64,000 bases of DNA from Aquabacter sp. L1I39 (GCF_017742835.1 NZ_CP072392.1:2533321-2597320); one strand, 5' to 3'; counted from the stretch's first letter, positions 47,040 through 56,484 are shown. Notes: generated from the sequence alone by a model not told the origin. A program made the numbers and translations.

Positions 47040-47873
47040 ATGATCCAGCTCGCGCTGCCATTTCCGGCCCTCGATCCGATTCTCGTTGAGATCGGTCCCT
47101 TCGCCATCCGCTGGTACGCCCTTGCCTATATTGCCGGCCTGCTGATCGGCTGGCGCCTCGCCCGCTGGCTGGTCTCGCGGCCCGCGCTGTGGGGCGGCAC
47201 CTCGCCCATGAAGCCCCTGGACATCGACGATTATTTGTTCTGGGCGACGCTGGGCGTCATTCTGGGCGGTCGCATCGGCTATGTGCTGTTCTACAACCTG
47301 CCTTATTTCCTCCAGCACCCGGCCGAGATCTTCATGGTCTGGAAGGGTGGCATGTCCTTCCATGGTGGGCTGGCGGGCACCATTGTCGCGCTCGTCCTTT
47401 TCGCCCGCGCGCGCGGCATTCCGGTGCCATCGCTGCTGGATGTTTCCGGCGTGGTGGCGCCCATCGGACTGTTCTTTGGCCGTGTCGCGAACTTCATCAA
47501 TGGAGAGCTTTGGGGTCGCCCCTCCGACGCCCCCTGGGCGATCATCTTCCCCACCGGCGGCAATGTGCCACGGCACCCCAGCCAGCTCTACGAAGCGGCC
47601 CTCGAGGGTGTCCTCCTGTTTGTCATCATGATCATCGCGGTGCGCCTGGGCGCGCTGAAGCGGCCGGGGCTGGCGGGGGGCATTTTCGGCATCGGCTATG
47701 GGCTTGGACGCATCACCGGCGAGTTCTTCCGTGAGCCCGATCCGCAATTGGGCTATCTCGCCTTCGGCACCACCATGGGCATGATCCTGTCCGTTCCACT
47801 GGTGCTGGCCGGCGTCGGCCTCGTGCTTTACAGCCTGAAATCGGGCGCGTCCCGACCGCGCAAGGAGACCTGA
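47040..47873 (+). CDS. lgt: prolipoprotein diacylglyceryl transferase
   Basis: A 277-residue polytopic inner-membrane enzyme that transfers diacylglycerol from phosphatidylglycerol to the lipobox cysteine. Motifs: [29 protein letters not shown] with the essential His, and the Lgt signature [24 protein letters not shown] and [15 protein letters not shown] segments follow. ATG 47040, just after GACGGGG. Followed after 3 bases by the methyltransferase gene, so they form an operon with pgeF. Confidence 0.95.
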   Translation: MIQLALPFPALDPILVEIGPFAIRWYALAYIAGLLIGWRLARWLVSRPALWGGTSPMKPLDIDDYLFWATLGVILGGRIGYVLFYNLPYFLQHPAEIFMVWKGGMSFHGGLAGTIVALVLFARARGIPVPSLLDVSGVVAPIGLFFGRVANFINGELWGRPSDAPWAIIFPTGGNVPRHPSQLYEAALEGVLLFVIMIIAVRLGALKRPGLAGGIFGIGYGLGRITGEFFREPDPQLGYLAFGTTMGMILSVPLVLAGVGLVLYSLKSGASRPRKET

Positions 47874-47876
47874 GCG

Positions 47877-48992
47877 GTGACGCCGCTGGAGGAGGAAATC
47901 CGCGCCCTCATCGCGGCGGAAGGTCCCATTCCGGTGAGCCGCTACATGGCGCTGTGCCTGGCCCATCCGGTGCATGGCTATTATCTCACCCGCGATCCCC
48001 TGGGGGCGAAGGGGGACTTCACCACCGCCCCTGAGATCAGCCAGATGTTCGGCGAGCTGCTGGGCCTGTGGTCCGCCGCCGTCTGGCAGAGCATGCACGC
48101 CCCGCAGACCGTGCGACTGGTGGAGCTCGGTCCGGGCCGGGGCACGCTGATGGCCGATGCGCTGCGCGCCGGGCGCATTGTGCCAGGCTTCACCGACGCG
48201 GTTGACGTGCATCTGGTAGAGACGAGCCCGGTTTTGCGTCGCAAGCAAGAGGAGGCCTTGCGCCCCAGCGGCGCCAGGGTCACCTGGCATGCGCGGATTG
48301 AGGATGTGCCCGCGGGCCCTTCCATAATTCTCGCGAACGAGTTCTTCGACGCCTTGCCTATCGCGCAGTTCGTCCGGGCCGCCAATGGTTGGCATGAGCG
48401 CAAGGTCGGCATCGGCCCAGATGGCGCCCTTGCCTTCGGCGTCGATCCGATTTCCTCTCCTATGGCCTCTGCCTTTGCCCGCCATATCCCGCCGCCCTAC
48501 AAGCCGGGCGCGGTGCTGGAGCATCTGGAGAGCGGCGCCATGGAGGCCCTCGCCGGCCGGCTCGCTGCCGGTGAAGGGGCGGCTCTCATCATTGATTACG
48601 GCCATATGCGCAGCGGGCTCGGCGATACCCTTCAGGCGCTCTCGGCGCATCGCTTCGCAGATCCCCTGGCCCAGCCCGGCGAGGCGGACCTGACCGCCCA
48701 TGTGGACTTTGCCGCTTTGGCACGGTCCGCGACCCGCGCAGGCGCCCGAGCGTTCGGCCCCCTCACCCAGGGCGACTTCCTGGAGCGCCTCGGCCTGTCC
48801 GCCCGCGCCGATCGCCTCAAATTCAATGCAACGGTCGACCAGAAGGAAGCGGTGGATGTCGCCCACCGCCGCCTCGCGGGAACGGCGGACGGAGAGATGG
48901 GCACGCTGTTCAAGGTGTTGTGCCTCACCAGCACCGCCTTCGTCTCGCCCCCCGGATTTGATCCGTCCGAAGCCTTTTCGGAGAGCCCATGA
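47877..48992 (+). CDS. class I SAM-dependent methyltransferase, NDUFAF7/MidA-like
   Basis: 371 residues starting at GTG three bases after lgt. Conserved blocks of this family are PISVSRYM-like PVSRYMALCLAHPVHGYY, GDFTTAPEISQMFGELLGLW, and the SAM site LVELGPGRGTLMADAL. Further blocks are ILANEFFDALPI and LIIDYGH. Mitochondrial NDUFAF7 methylates an arginine of complex I subunit NDUFS2, and the alphaproteobacterial protein is the presumed counterpart. Its stop overlaps the pgeF start (ATGA). Confidence 0.9.
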   Translation: MTPLEEEIRALIAAEGPIPVSRYMALCLAHPVHGYYLTRDPLGAKGDFTTAPEISQMFGELLGLWSAAVWQSMHAPQTVRLVELGPGRGTLMADALRAGRIVPGFTDAVDVHLVETSPVLRRKQEEALRPSGARVTWHARIEDVPAGPSIILANEFFDALPIAQFVRAANGWHERKVGIGPDGALAFGVDPISSPMASAFARHIPPPYKPGAVLEHLESGAMEALAGRLAAGEGAALIIDYGHMRSGLGDTLQALSAHRFADPLAQPGEADLTAHVDFAALARSATRAGARAFGPLTQGDFLERLGLSARADRLKFNATVDQKEAVDVAHRRLAGTADGEMGTLFKVLCLTSTAFVSPPGFDPSEAFSESP

Positions 48993-49756
48993 AGATCGAA
49001 GCCCCTTCCCTTTCCCGCCTGCCAGGTATCCGGCACGCCTTTTTCACCAGGCAGGGTGGCATCTCGACGGGGATCTATGCCAGCCTGAATGGCGGCATGG
49101 GATCGCGGGATGAGCTGACGAACGTCCAGGAAAACCGGGCCCGCATGGCAGCCAGCCTCGGGATTGCGCCCGAGGCGCTGGTCGCCTGCTGGCAGGTGCA
49201 CTCCGCCACCGCCGTACGCCTGGAGAGCCCTTGGACCCGGGAGGACGCCCCCCAGGCCGACGCGGTCGTGACAGCGGTTCCAGGCCTCGGCGCCACCATC
49301 ACGGTGGCGGACTGCGGCCCCGTTCTCTTTGCCGATCCGGTGGCGCGGGTGGTGGGTGCCGCCCATGCGGGCTGGAAGGGCGCCTTCGGCGGCGTTCTCG
49401 CGGCAACGGTCGCGCGCATGGAGGATCTGGGCGCCCGGCGCGACCGCGTGGTGGCGGCGATCGGCCCGCTCATCCGCCAGGACAGCTATGAGGTGGGCGA
49501 CGACTTCATCGCCCGCTTCATGGAGGAAGACCGGGGGCATTCCCGCTTCTTCCGCGCCGCCGAGCGGCCGGGGCACGCCTTGTTCGATCTGCCGGGCTTC
49601 ATCGCCCACCGGCTGAAGGAGGCGGGCGTGGTCACTGTGGAGGATCTGGGGCTCGACACCTACGCGGACGAGACCCGCTTCTTCAGCTACCGCCGCTCCA
49701 CCCATCGAAAGGAGCCAGATTACGGCCGCATGGTCGCGGCCATTACCCTTGCATGA
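48989..49756 (+). CDS. pgeF: peptidoglycan editing factor PgeF (YfiH/laccase-domain family)
   Basis: 255 residues. The conserved metal and active-site segments are HAFFTRQGGISTGIYASLN, ACWQVHSATAV (first His), VADCGPVLFAD (Cys) and GAAHAGWKGAFGGV (second His). Cytoplasmic amidase that removes wrongly incorporated residues from peptidoglycan precursors. The family was once annotated as multicopper polyphenol oxidase. Third gene of the lgt operon with a four-base overlap. Confidence 0.92.
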   Translation: MKIEAPSLSRLPGIRHAFFTRQGGISTGIYASLNGGMGSRDELTNVQENRARMAASLGIAPEALVACWQVHSATAVRLESPWTREDAPQADAVVTAVPGLGATITVADCGPVLFADPVARVVGAAHAGWKGAFGGVLAATVARMEDLGARRDRVVAAIGPLIRQDSYEVGDDFIARFMEEDRGHSRFFRAAERPGHALFDLPGFIAHRLKEAGVVTVEDLGLDTYADETRFFSYRRSTHRKEPDYGRMVAAITLA

Positions 49757-49806
49757 CGGCATGGCAAGCCCCCAGCGGGTTGCGTCGGAACGGGGATTTC
49801 GCCTGT

Positions 49807-49821
49807 TAACGACATTTTAAC
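49807..49821 (+). promoter_or_regulatory. CtrA-type box TTAA-N7-TTAA
   Basis: TTAA-CGACATT-TTAA followed by CCG, a perfect match to the CtrA full-site spacing, 70 bases before the lipoprotein ATG. This is established consensus knowledge from Caulobacter and relatives. Actual binding is inferred. Confidence 0.6.
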
Positions 49822-49891
49822 CGTTTTTCTGGACCTCGCGCCCGATTGCGGATAACCCTCCTGTGACACAGACACAGACGGGGACGACCGC

Positions 49892-50557
49892 ATGAACGGG
49901 GCGACGGCCAGCACGGGTTGGGCGAAGCGGCTTCGGATCGCGAGCCGCGTCGCAATCCTTCTCTCCGGCCTTGCCTTGGCGGCCTGCCAGACCGATGGAA
50001 ACGGCGGCAGCCCCATGGCGTCTTCCGGCAGCCGGACGCTCGCCTTCGACTCCATTGACGGCCCCCCCAAGCCCACTTTCGAGAAGCTGGTGACCGAGCT
50101 GACCTCGGAAGCCCAGGCCCAGCAGGTGCCAGTGGTGTCGCGCACGGACACATCCACCTATCGGGTCCGCGGCTATCTGGCCGTTCACTCGGACAAGTCG
50201 AAGACCGCCGTCAGCTATGCCTGGGAAATCTACGACGCCGACAAGCAGCGCGTCGCCCGCATCACCGGCGAGGAAGTCACCAAGCGCGTGAAGGGCGACG
50301 CCTGGGCGGCCTGTGATGACGAAATGCTGAACCGCATCGCCGGCAAGTCCATGGCCAGTCTTGCCGAAACCATCGGCATTCCGGCCCCCTCCGGCCAAGC
50401 CCGCGCCACGGCCACACCGACCTCCGCCGCTGCGCCAACCGCCCCTGCGGAGCCCGAGCAGCCGGCCGCCGCGCCGAGCGGACCGCCGGTGGATGGAAAC
50501 GGCCCGCCCGTCGCCGAGGTCACGTCCTCCACCACGCTGGCTTATGCGGTGCGCTAA
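49892..50557 (+). CDS. lipoprotein of unknown function
   Basis: 221 residues. A type II signal peptide ends in the lipobox LALAAC, so the mature N-terminal Cys is near residue 33. A globular region (residues about 50-160) contains [53 protein letters not shown] and [14 protein letters not shown] helices, and resembles small periplasmic lipoproteins of Rhizobiales without known role. A Pro/Ala-rich tail follows. A CtrA-type box lies just upstream, suggesting cell-cycle-linked expression. Confidence 0.8.
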   Translation: MNGATASTGWAKRLRIASRVAILLSGLALAACQTDGNGGSPMASSGSRTLAFDSIDGPPKPTFEKLVTELTSEAQAQQVPVVSRTDTSTYRVRGYLAVHSDKSKTAVSYAWEIYDADKQRVARITGEEVTKRVKGDAWAACDDEMLNRIAGKSMASLAETIGIPAPSGQARATATPTSAAAPTAPAEPEQPAAAPSGPPVDGNGPPVAEVTSSTTLAYAVR

Positions 50558-50637
50558 GGCTTCTTTACAAAGCTGTCGGTAAGGGCCAATCAGGCCGGCA
50601 TCACAGATTCCCTTTCCGCGGTTTTGGCGGAGCGTCC

Positions 50638-51591
50638 ATGTCGACCGAGAACGGATCCATGAAGATTGTCGCCGGCAATTCCAACCGCGCCCTGTCAGAA
50701 GCCATCGCGGCCTATCTCGCCACCCCGCTGACCAAGGCGGTGGTGCGGCGCTTCGCCGACATGGAGATCTTCGTCGAGATCCAGGAGAATGTGCGCGGGC
50801 AGGATGTCTTCGTGGTCCAATCCACGTCCTTCCCCACCAATGACCACCTGATGGAGCTGCTGATCATCATCGACGCGCTGCGCCGGGCCTCGGCGAAGCG
50901 CATCACGGCGGTGATCCCCTATTTCGGCTATGCCCGCCAGGACCGCAAACCCGGGCCGCGCACTCCCATCTCGGCCAAGCTGGTGGCCAATCTCATCACC
51001 CATGCGGGCGCCGACCGGGTGATGACGCTGGACCTGCATGCGGGCCAGATCCAGGGCTTCTTCGACATCCCCACCGACAACCTCTATTCCGCGCCGGTCA
51101 TGGTCCGGGACATCAAGGAGCGGTTCGACATCGGCAACCTGATGGTGGTGTCCCCCGATGTGGGTGGCGTGGTGCGTGCCCGGGCGCTCGCCAAGCGCAT
51201 CGATGCCCAGCTCGCCATCGTCGACAAGCGCCGCGAGCGGCCGGGCGAGAGCGAAGTGATGAACGTGATCGGCAATGTGGAAGGCCGCTCCTGTATCCTC
51301 GTGGACGACATCGTGGATTCCGGCGGCACGCTGGTGAATGCGGCCGATGCGCTCCTGGCGCGCGGCGCCAAGGAAGTGCACGCTTATATCACCCACGGCG
51401 TGCTCTCCGGCGGGGCGGTGGCGCGCATCACGGCCTCCAAGCTCAAGGAGCTGGTGATCACGGATTCCATCCTGCCCACCGAAGCAGTTCGGGTGGCGCG
51501 GAACATCCGCGTCGTATCCATCAGCACCCTCATTGGCGAGGCGATCGCCCGGACGGCGCACGAAGAATCGGTCTCCAGCCTGTTCGACTGA
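50638..51591 (+). CDS. prs: ribose-phosphate pyrophosphokinase
   Basis: 317 residues, the standard class I length. It makes PRPP for purine, pyrimidine, histidine and tryptophan synthesis. ATP/Mg loop region [10 protein letters not shown], the [18 protein letters not shown] segment and the PRPP-binding signature [13 protein letters not shown] are all present. GGCGGAG precedes ATG 50638; an internal ATG eight codons on ([10 protein letters not shown]) is the other option. Monocistronic with a strong terminator. Confidence 0.96.
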   Translation: MSTENGSMKIVAGNSNRALSEAIAAYLATPLTKAVVRRFADMEIFVEIQENVRGQDVFVVQSTSFPTNDHLMELLIIIDALRRASAKRITAVIPYFGYARQDRKPGPRTPISAKLVANLITHAGADRVMTLDLHAGQIQGFFDIPTDNLYSAPVMVRDIKERFDIGNLMVVSPDVGGVVRARALAKRIDAQLAIVDKRRERPGESEVMNVIGNVEGRSCILVDDIVDSGGTLVNAADALLARGAKEVHAYITHGVLSGGAVARITASKLKELVITDSILPTEAVRVARNIRVVSISTLIGEAIARTAHEESVSSLFD

Positions 51592-51622
51592 TCTGATCGC
51601 CCTTTACCCAACACGCCACCAT

Positions 51623-51654
51623 AAAAGGCGCGCTCTCGCTGGCGCGCCTTTTTT
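51623..51654. terminator. bidirectional intrinsic terminator after prs
   Basis: AAAAGGCGCGC / GCGCGCCTTTT with an 8-base loop, then further T residues. It serves prs and the convergent PAP2 gene. Confidence 0.88.
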
Positions 51655-51662
51655 GTGCGTGC

Positions 51663-52445
51663 TCACGCGGCAGGCTTGTCGCCGGGCAGGACGGGCTGCG
51701 CCTCCCGCTCCACCTCGCCGCGCTCCTGCAGCCACAGCATGACCAGCCAGGAGAGGCACGCCCAGCCGGCGCCCAGCGCCCAGCCGCCGAGCACATCAGT
51801 GGGCCAATGGACGCCCAGATAGACACGGCTGATGCCCACGATGACGGTAACGCTGGCGGCAAGCGTGAGGAGGAACACCTTCACCCTCTGGCGCGGCTGG
51901 GAGCGCGCGAGCAACGCGCCCAGGGTCAGATAGACCACGGCCGACATGGTGGAATGTCCGCTCGGAAAACTGGCCGTATAGACCTCCATGCCATGGGGCA
52001 CGAGGTCCGGCCGCGGCCGGCCAATGCCCCATTTCAGCAGGCTTGACAGGATGGCCCCGCCGGAAATGGAGGCGGTGACCATGAGCGCCGTATGGCGCTT
52101 GCCGATCAGAATGAGATACGCAAGCACCGCCAATGTGATGAGCGTGAGGATGGTGGTGCCGCCCAGTGCGGTGAGGTCGCGCATGCTCTCTTCGAACCAG
52201 GGCGGGCCGATGGGGTCGGACCGGTCCGTGGTCTCGCGCAGGGCGAGCAGGATGCGCTCGTCTATGGTGTGGGTCTCGCCCTCCAGCACATCCTCGGCGA
52301 GCGCCAAGAAGCCATAGAAGGCGACCGCCGCGATGGCGATGATGGCGAGGGTCGCGCGCTCCAGCTCGCTGACGCGCACAAGCATGGATCCCACGACGGG
52401 CAGCCTCTGCAGGCGGCGATTGAGGGTGGAGAGCCCGTCCTTCAT
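51663..52445 (-). CDS. PAP2-family phosphatase
   Basis: 260 residues with about six membrane helices. The three phosphatase motifs are complete: [20 protein letters not shown] and [13 protein letters not shown]. Substrates of this class include phosphatidate, undecaprenyl pyrophosphate and lipid A phosphate. Start 52445 is where the family similarity begins ([12 protein letters not shown]), with GGAG 11 bases before it; the long open frame to 53378 is shadow. Confidence 0.9.
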   Translation of the reverse strand: MKDGLSTLNRRLQRLPVVGSMLVRVSELERATLAIIAIAAVAFYGFLALAEDVLEGETHTIDERILLALRETTDRSDPIGPPWFEESMRDLTALGGTTILTLITLAVLAYLILIGKRHTALMVTASISGGAILSSLLKWGIGRPRPDLVPHGMEVYTASFPSGHSTMSAVVYLTLGALLARSQPRQRVKVFLLTLAASVTVIVGISRVYLGVHWPTDVLGGWALGAGWACLSWLVMLWLQERGEVEREAQPVLPGDKPAA

Positions 52446-52514
52446 GCCCGCGGCTCTCCGCTGCGCCCCGCATCCGCATTGAACCCAGTGCCGTCCGATG
52501 TCATCACACCATCC

Positions 52515-53003
52515 ATGATTAGACAGCCGCCCCGCCCCGAACCGATCGCCATCTATGTGGATGCAGATGCCTGCCCCGTAAAGGAGGAGACCTACAAGGT
52601 CGCCCTCCGACATGGACTGAAGGTGTTCGTGGTGAGCAATTCGCCCATTGCCGTGCCCCGCGAGCCGTGGATCGAGCGGGTGGTGGTGGCGAGCGGGGCG
52701 GATGTGGCAGATGATTGGATCGCCAGCCGAGCGGTGCGGGGCGATGTGGTGGTGACGGCGGACATTCCGCTGGCGGACCGGTGCGTGAAGACGGGCGCGT
52801 CGGTCATCGCACCGAACGGAAAGGTCTTTACAGAGGCCACCATCGGAGCGGCCCTGGCCACGCGCAACCTGATGGAGGATCTGCGCTCGGCCGGAGAAAT
52901 GACCCGCGGGCCGCGCCCATTCGCCCCGCGCGACCGCTCGGCCTTTCTCTCCGCGCTCGATCTGGCCATCGTCCGCCTGAAGCGGGCCGGCTATGTCACT
53001 TGA
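52515..53003 (+). CDS. YaiI/YqxD family (DUF188) protein
   Basis: 162 residues. Family hallmarks are [46 protein letters not shown] and [15 protein letters not shown] AAPNGKVF. The fold is a PIN-like nuclease domain with conserved aspartates, but no activity is established. I see no Shine-Dalgarno site before ATG 52515, so translation may be leaderless. Divergent from the PAP2 gene across 69 bases. Confidence 0.9.
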   Translation: MIRQPPRPEPIAIYVDADACPVKEETYKVALRHGLKVFVVSNSPIAVPREPWIERVVVASGADVADDWIASRAVRGDVVVTADIPLADRCVKTGASVIAPNGKVFTEATIGAALATRNLMEDLRSAGEMTRGPRPFAPRDRSAFLSALDLAIVRLKRAGYVT

Positions 53004-53138
53004 GGTCCGCGCCGGAACAGGGCCGGGACGGCGGAACTTGAAAGGGCACCGTGCCCGCCATGAACCGGCGCCCCTTGGCCCTCGTAACAGGCCATAGATT
53101 GCCCCCCTGCATCGCCCGACGGATCGGAAAGGCCGCCC

Positions 53139-53528
53139 ATGACCGTGGAACTGCACTATTTGGCCTTCAGCATTCTGCTGGTATTCGTTCAGCTGTTTCT
53201 TGCCGCCGCAGGGGCGACCAAGGCACGAGGGCTTAAGTGGAATGCCGGTGCCCGTGACGAGGCAACGCCGCCCTTGCCGCCCGTGGCCGGCCGGCTCGAC
53301 CGCGCCTTCCGAAATGTACTGGAGACCTTTCCCCTGTTCGCCGCGGCCGTGCTGCTGACCCATGCGGCGGGGGTGCATTCGGCGCTGACCAGCTTCGGGG
53401 CCGGGCTCTATTTCTGGGCGCGGGTGGCCTATGTGCCGCTTTATGCCTTCGGCATTCCCTATGTGCGCTCCATGGTATGGAGCGCAGCGAGCGGCGGGAT
53501 CGTGCTGATCCTCGCCGCCCTTCTGTGA
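53139..53528 (+). CDS. MAPEG-family membrane protein
   Basis: 129 residues with four hydrophobic helices. The MAPEG pattern is seen in GRLDRAFRNVLETFPLFAAAVLL, which holds the conserved Arg-x-x-x-Asn and Glu, and ARVAYVPLYAFGIPYVRSMVW. Bacterial members are related to microsomal glutathione transferases; function here is not known. Monocistronic, convergent with the PadR gene. Confidence 0.88.
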   Translation: MTVELHYLAFSILLVFVQLFLAAAGATKARGLKWNAGARDEATPPLPPVAGRLDRAFRNVLETFPLFAAAVLLTHAAGVHSALTSFGAGLYFWARVAYVPLYAFGIPYVRSMVWSAASGGIVLILAALL

Positions 53529-53562
53529 GGCGCGGCCCTGCGAGGGGCCGCGCGCTGATCCA

Positions 53563-54183
53563 TCATCCGTTCTGACGGATATCGTTGGCGGCGCGGGACA
53601 GAATCTCCACGATCCGCAACTCGCCGCCGCGATCGGCCTCCAGCGCCTGCTGGCTGGCCTCGCGCAGATTTTCGAAGGCGGCTTCCACCAGGCGCGGCAG
53701 GCTGCCTTCCCGGTGCCCGTCCTCTTCCCCGCGTCCCATCCACTTCTTGAAGCGGCTCATGCGCAGGCCGATCTCGGACAAACGGCCCAGCAGGGCGTCG
53801 GCGAAGTCGCGATTCTCAGCCAGATGGGCCTCGCCCTCGGGTGTGATGGCATAGCGCTTCTTGGCGCCCTCCGCCTCTGCCACCACGAAGCCGGCCTCTT
53901 CCAGATAGGTCAAGGTCGGATAGACCACGCCCGGGCTCGGCGAATACCAGCCGCCGGTCTTCTCCTCGATCAGCTTGATGATCTCATAGCCGTGACGCGG
54001 CTGCTCGGCGATGAGCGCGAGGGCCAGCAGCTTGAGATCGCCCTGGGCCAGCATGCGGCCGAGGCGGAACATGTCGCCGCCCCCGCCGCCGCGCCCACGG
54101 CCCCCCCGGCCGCCGCCGAACCCGCCGCCTTCGCCAAAGCGGCCGGCGGCGTGGCGCTCAAAATGGGATCTGCATCCAAACAT
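53563..54183 (-). CDS. PadR-family transcriptional regulator with Gly/Arg-rich N-terminal region
   Basis: 206 residues. Residues 15-40 are extremely Gly/Arg-rich (GFGGGRGGRGRGGGGG). The PadR winged helix follows (DLKLLALALIAEQPRHGYEI, SPSPGVVYPTLTYLEEAGFV) with a C-terminal dimerisation helix. Start 54183 is chosen because GGAG lies 8-10 bases before it. A 12-codon longer version would begin inside the operator-like palindromes. The promoter carries two copies of a palindrome, so autorepression is likely. No target gene beyond the divergent xerC is evident. Confidence 0.88.
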   Translation of the reverse strand: MFGCRSHFERHAAGRFGEGGGFGGGRGGRGRGGGGGDMFRLGRMLAQGDLKLLALALIAEQPRHGYEIIKLIEEKTGGWYSPSPGVVYPTLTYLEEAGFVVAEAEGAKKRYAITPEGEAHLAENRDFADALLGRLSEIGLRMSRFKKWMGRGEEDGHREGSLPRLVEAAFENLREASQQALEADRGGELRIVEILSRAANDIRQNG

Positions 54184-54201
54184 GGGATTTGCTCCGTAAG
54201 A

Positions 54202-54216
54202 TATATCGTTAGATAC
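54202..54216. promoter_or_regulatory. operator-like half palindrome, PadR site 2
   Basis: TATATCG-TT-AGATAC, a degenerate copy of the palindrome at 54229-54244, lying between the promoter and the PadR start codon. Confidence 0.5.
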
Positions 54217-54226
54217 CATGACGCCA

Positions 54227-54256
54227 CTTATATCGTTCGATATATCTTTTTGACAA
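54227..54256 (-). promoter_or_regulatory. sigma70-like promoter of padR overlapped by operator
   Basis: On the minus strand TTGTCA (54251-54256) and TATAAG (54227-54232) are 18 bases apart. The spacer and -10 contain the perfect inverted repeat TATATCG-TT-CGATATA at 54229-54244, so a bound repressor would cover the -10 element. The TTGTCA overlaps a plus-strand TTGACA that may serve xerC. Confidence 0.65.
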
Positions 54257-54340
54257 GCCCCCCTGCCCCGGATTTAGCGATCCTTGAGATTTGACGCGCA
54301 TGAAGCGGGAGCGGCATCTTGTCGGGCGAACGGAGACCCC

Positions 54341-55342
54341 ATGGCCAGCAGCGACGAGACCAAGGCGCGGCGGACCCAAGGGGCGCTGCTTTCGGTGACC
54401 GAGCAGGACGTGGGCGCCGCTGCCGAAGGCTGGCTGGCGCGCCTCGCCCATGAGCGCCACCTGTCCCCCAAGACGCGGGAGGCCTACGCACGCGACCTCA
54501 CCCGGGTGCTGACCATCCTGACCGAGCACCTGGGCGGGCGCCCGTCCTTGGCCGACCTTGCCACCCTGAAGCCGGCGGATGTGCGCGCCGTATTGGCCGC
54601 CCGGCGCAGCGAAGGCAGCGCGCCGCGCACGCTGGTGCGGCTGCTGGCCGCCGCGCGGTCCTTTGCCAGGCACCTGGAACGGGAGGGGCTCGGCAAGGTG
54701 GCGCCCTTGTCTTCGGTCCGGGCGCCCAAAGTGCCGCGCGGCTTGCCCAAGCCCGTGACGCCCGATGCGGCGAAGGCGCTGGCAGACCCGGCCACCCGTG
54801 CCGGCGAGGCGCGGGAAAACTGGGTGCTGGCGCGGGATGCGGCCGTGATTGCCCTGCTCTATGGGGCGGGGCTTCGCATTTCCGAAGCGCTGAACCTCAC
54901 CGCCAACCAGGTTCCGACGGCGGGAAAGCTGCCCGCCACCGGAGAAGTCGGCCAGATCACAGTGACCGGCAAGGGCAACAAGACGCGCATGGTGCCCCTC
55001 ATCGCGCCCGTGGCCCAGGCCATCGCGGACTATGTGGCGCTCTGCCCGTTTCCGCTCTCGCCGGACGGCCCACTCTTCCGGGGGGCACGGGGTGGGCCGC
55101 TTTCACCCCGCATCATCCAGCAGGCGGTGGAGCGCATGCGCGGAGCCCTCGGCCTGCCCGATAGCGCGACACCACACGCCCTGCGCCATTCCTTTGCCAC
55201 CCATTTGCTGGCACGGGGCGGGGAATTGCGCGCCATCCAGGAATTGCTGGGCCACGCCTCGCTATCCACCACGCAGATCTACACCGCCTTGGATGAGACG
55301 CGCCTCATGGAGGCCTATCGCGCCTTCCACCCCCGGGCGTGA
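54341..55342 (+). CDS. xerC: tyrosine recombinase XerC
   Basis: 333 residues. N-terminal SAM-like core-binding domain (HLSPKTREAYARDLTRVLTI). The catalytic domain has the full set: Arg in GAGLRISEAL, Lys in VTGKGNKTRMVP, HALRHSFATHLL (His-x-x-Arg), LLGHASLSTTQIYTALD (His and the nucleophilic Tyr). With XerD it resolves chromosome dimers at dif. Start ATG 54341 follows CGGAG; longer frames are not needed. It is a housekeeping recombinase, with no sign of an adjacent mobile element. Confidence 0.94.
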   Translation: MASSDETKARRTQGALLSVTEQDVGAAAEGWLARLAHERHLSPKTREAYARDLTRVLTILTEHLGGRPSLADLATLKPADVRAVLAARRSEGSAPRTLVRLLAAARSFARHLEREGLGKVAPLSSVRAPKVPRGLPKPVTPDAAKALADPATRAGEARENWVLARDAAVIALLYGAGLRISEALNLTANQVPTAGKLPATGEVGQITVTGKGNKTRMVPLIAPVAQAIADYVALCPFPLSPDGPLFRGARGGPLSPRIIQQAVERMRGALGLPDSATPHALRHSFATHLLARGGELRAIQELLGHASLSTTQIYTALDETRLMEAYRAFHPRA

Positions 55343-55348
55343 CGGCGC

Positions 55349-55918
55349 TCAGGCCCGGTTGCGAGAAAAGATCCGCCGCCGCAGCGCCGCGATGCGGCGT
55401 CCGAAGCCGCCATGGGCTTGGAACTCCGCGAGGACGCGCGCCCGCAAGTGGCGCAGCGCGGCCTTGACCGGCTCCACCTCCGCCTCTGCCCAGACTTTCA
55501 CTTTCAGGAACAGGGCGACGAGACGCGCGAACCAGCCGATGGAAAGCAACTGCGGCTCGCAGGCGGCAAACAGGAACGCCATCACACCGACGCCAATCAG
55601 CTTCACCGCCAGCAGGCAGAGGCTGCCGAAGATCCAGTGCTTGTGGGCATAGGCCCACACCGCAATGCCTTCCAGCGGCTCCAGCAGGAGCAGGGGTGAC
55701 AGGAAGAGCGCGAGCGCCGCATAAGGCGGCAAATGGCGGGCCCGCTCCGCCACCCAATGCTTGAAGCGCTCGAAAGGAATGAGATCGGCGATCCACCGCA
55801 CCACGGGCGCCATGTGGCCCCAGAGCCAGGCTTCCACCAGGAACAGGAAGGCCAGGAGAATGAGGACCGGGCGATACCGGCGACGCGGCGCAGGCCCGTG
55901 GGGAGTGTCGTCAGGCAT
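55349..55918 (-). CDS. conserved membrane protein of unknown function
   Basis: 189 residues with four hydrophobic segments (VLILLAFLFLVEAWLWG, YAALALFLSPLLLLEPL, IFGSLCLLAVKLIGVGVMAF and IGWFARLVALFLKV) and a basic C-terminus (GRRIAALRRRIFSRNRA). No family name is recognised, though proteins of this size and layout are common next to xerC in related genomes. Convergent with xerC, 6 bases apart, and divergent from the VOC gene. Confidence 0.75.
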   Translation of the reverse strand: MPDDTPHGPAPRRRYRPVLILLAFLFLVEAWLWGHMAPVVRWIADLIPFERFKHWVAERARHLPPYAALALFLSPLLLLEPLEGIAVWAYAHKHWIFGSLCLLAVKLIGVGVMAFLFAACEPQLLSIGWFARLVALFLKVKVWAEAEVEPVKAALRHLRARVLAEFQAHGGFGRRIAALRRRIFSRNRA

Positions 55919-55986
55919 GGAAACTCATGTTGCCTCGGAGGTGGGAGAAAGGTCCAATCCCGAGCGCGGGATAAAAGCCGGGGAAT

Positions 55987-56403
55987 ATGGCCATGTTCGA
56001 TCATATGTCGCTGGGCGTCCGCGACCTCGCCCGTGCCACGTCCTTTTATGACCGGGTTCTGGCGCCGCTGGGCATGGTGCGGGTGATGACGTTCGACGAG
56101 CCCACCGGCACCGCCTCCGCTGGCTATGACTATTCCGGTGCCGCCGACGCCACCGACAATGCCGCCTTCTGGCTTGAGGAACGCAAGGGCGCCGACATCG
56201 TCTGTCCGCCCGGCTTTCATCTGTGCTTCCGGGCGAAAGACCGGGCCGCCGTGCACGCCTTTCACGCCGCAGGCCTTGCGGCCGGCGGCAGGGACAATGG
56301 TGCTCCTGGCCTGCGGCCAGCCTATGGACCCACTTATTACGCCGCTTTCCTGCTGGACCTGGATGGATGGCGGATCGAGGCGGTCACCTATCGTCCCGAT
56401 TAA
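55987..56403 (+). CDS. VOC-family (glyoxalase/bleomycin resistance) protein
   Basis: 138 residues with the beta-alpha-beta-beta-beta repeat: FDHMSLGVRDLARATSFYDR, LGMVRVMTFDEP, CFRAKDRAAVHAFHAAGLAAGG and YYAAFLLDLDGWRIEAV. Metal ligands may be the first His (HMSLG) and the Asp/Glu near the end; the class is diverse and the substrate unknown. An ATG three codons on (FDHMSL) is an alternative start. Confidence 0.85.
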   Translation: MAMFDHMSLGVRDLARATSFYDRVLAPLGMVRVMTFDEPTGTASAGYDYSGAADATDNAAFWLEERKGADIVCPPGFHLCFRAKDRAAVHAFHAAGLAAGGRDNGAPGLRPAYGPTYYAAFLLDLDGWRIEAVTYRPD

Positions 56404-56407
56404 ACAT

Positions 56408-56440
56408 GAACGGCCCCACCGGAGGCCGGCGGGGCCGTTC
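56408..56440. terminator. hairpin between convergent VOC gene and lpdA
   Basis: A 10-bp stem GAACGGCCCC / GGGGCCGTTC, with an inner stem CCGG / CCGG in the loop. No T-run. Confidence 0.5.
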
Positions 56441-56484
56441 AAACACGGGCGATGCCGCGAGACAGACGCCCCGCGGCGTGCTCG

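Noticed and set aside
51663..53378. 571-codon version of the PAP2 protein
   Set aside because: The extra 311 codons run antisense across the YaiI gene and show no domain. The family start is at 52445.
54249..54277. TTGACA with TTTAGC as a firm xerC promoter
   Set aside because: Spacing of 17 is right but the -10 is poor, so I mention it only as a possibility and do not list it as a feature.
54341..55342. Tyrosine recombinase as a sign of a prophage or integrative element
   Set aside because: The length and motifs are those of housekeeping XerC, and no phage or transfer gene or att-like repeat is adjacent.
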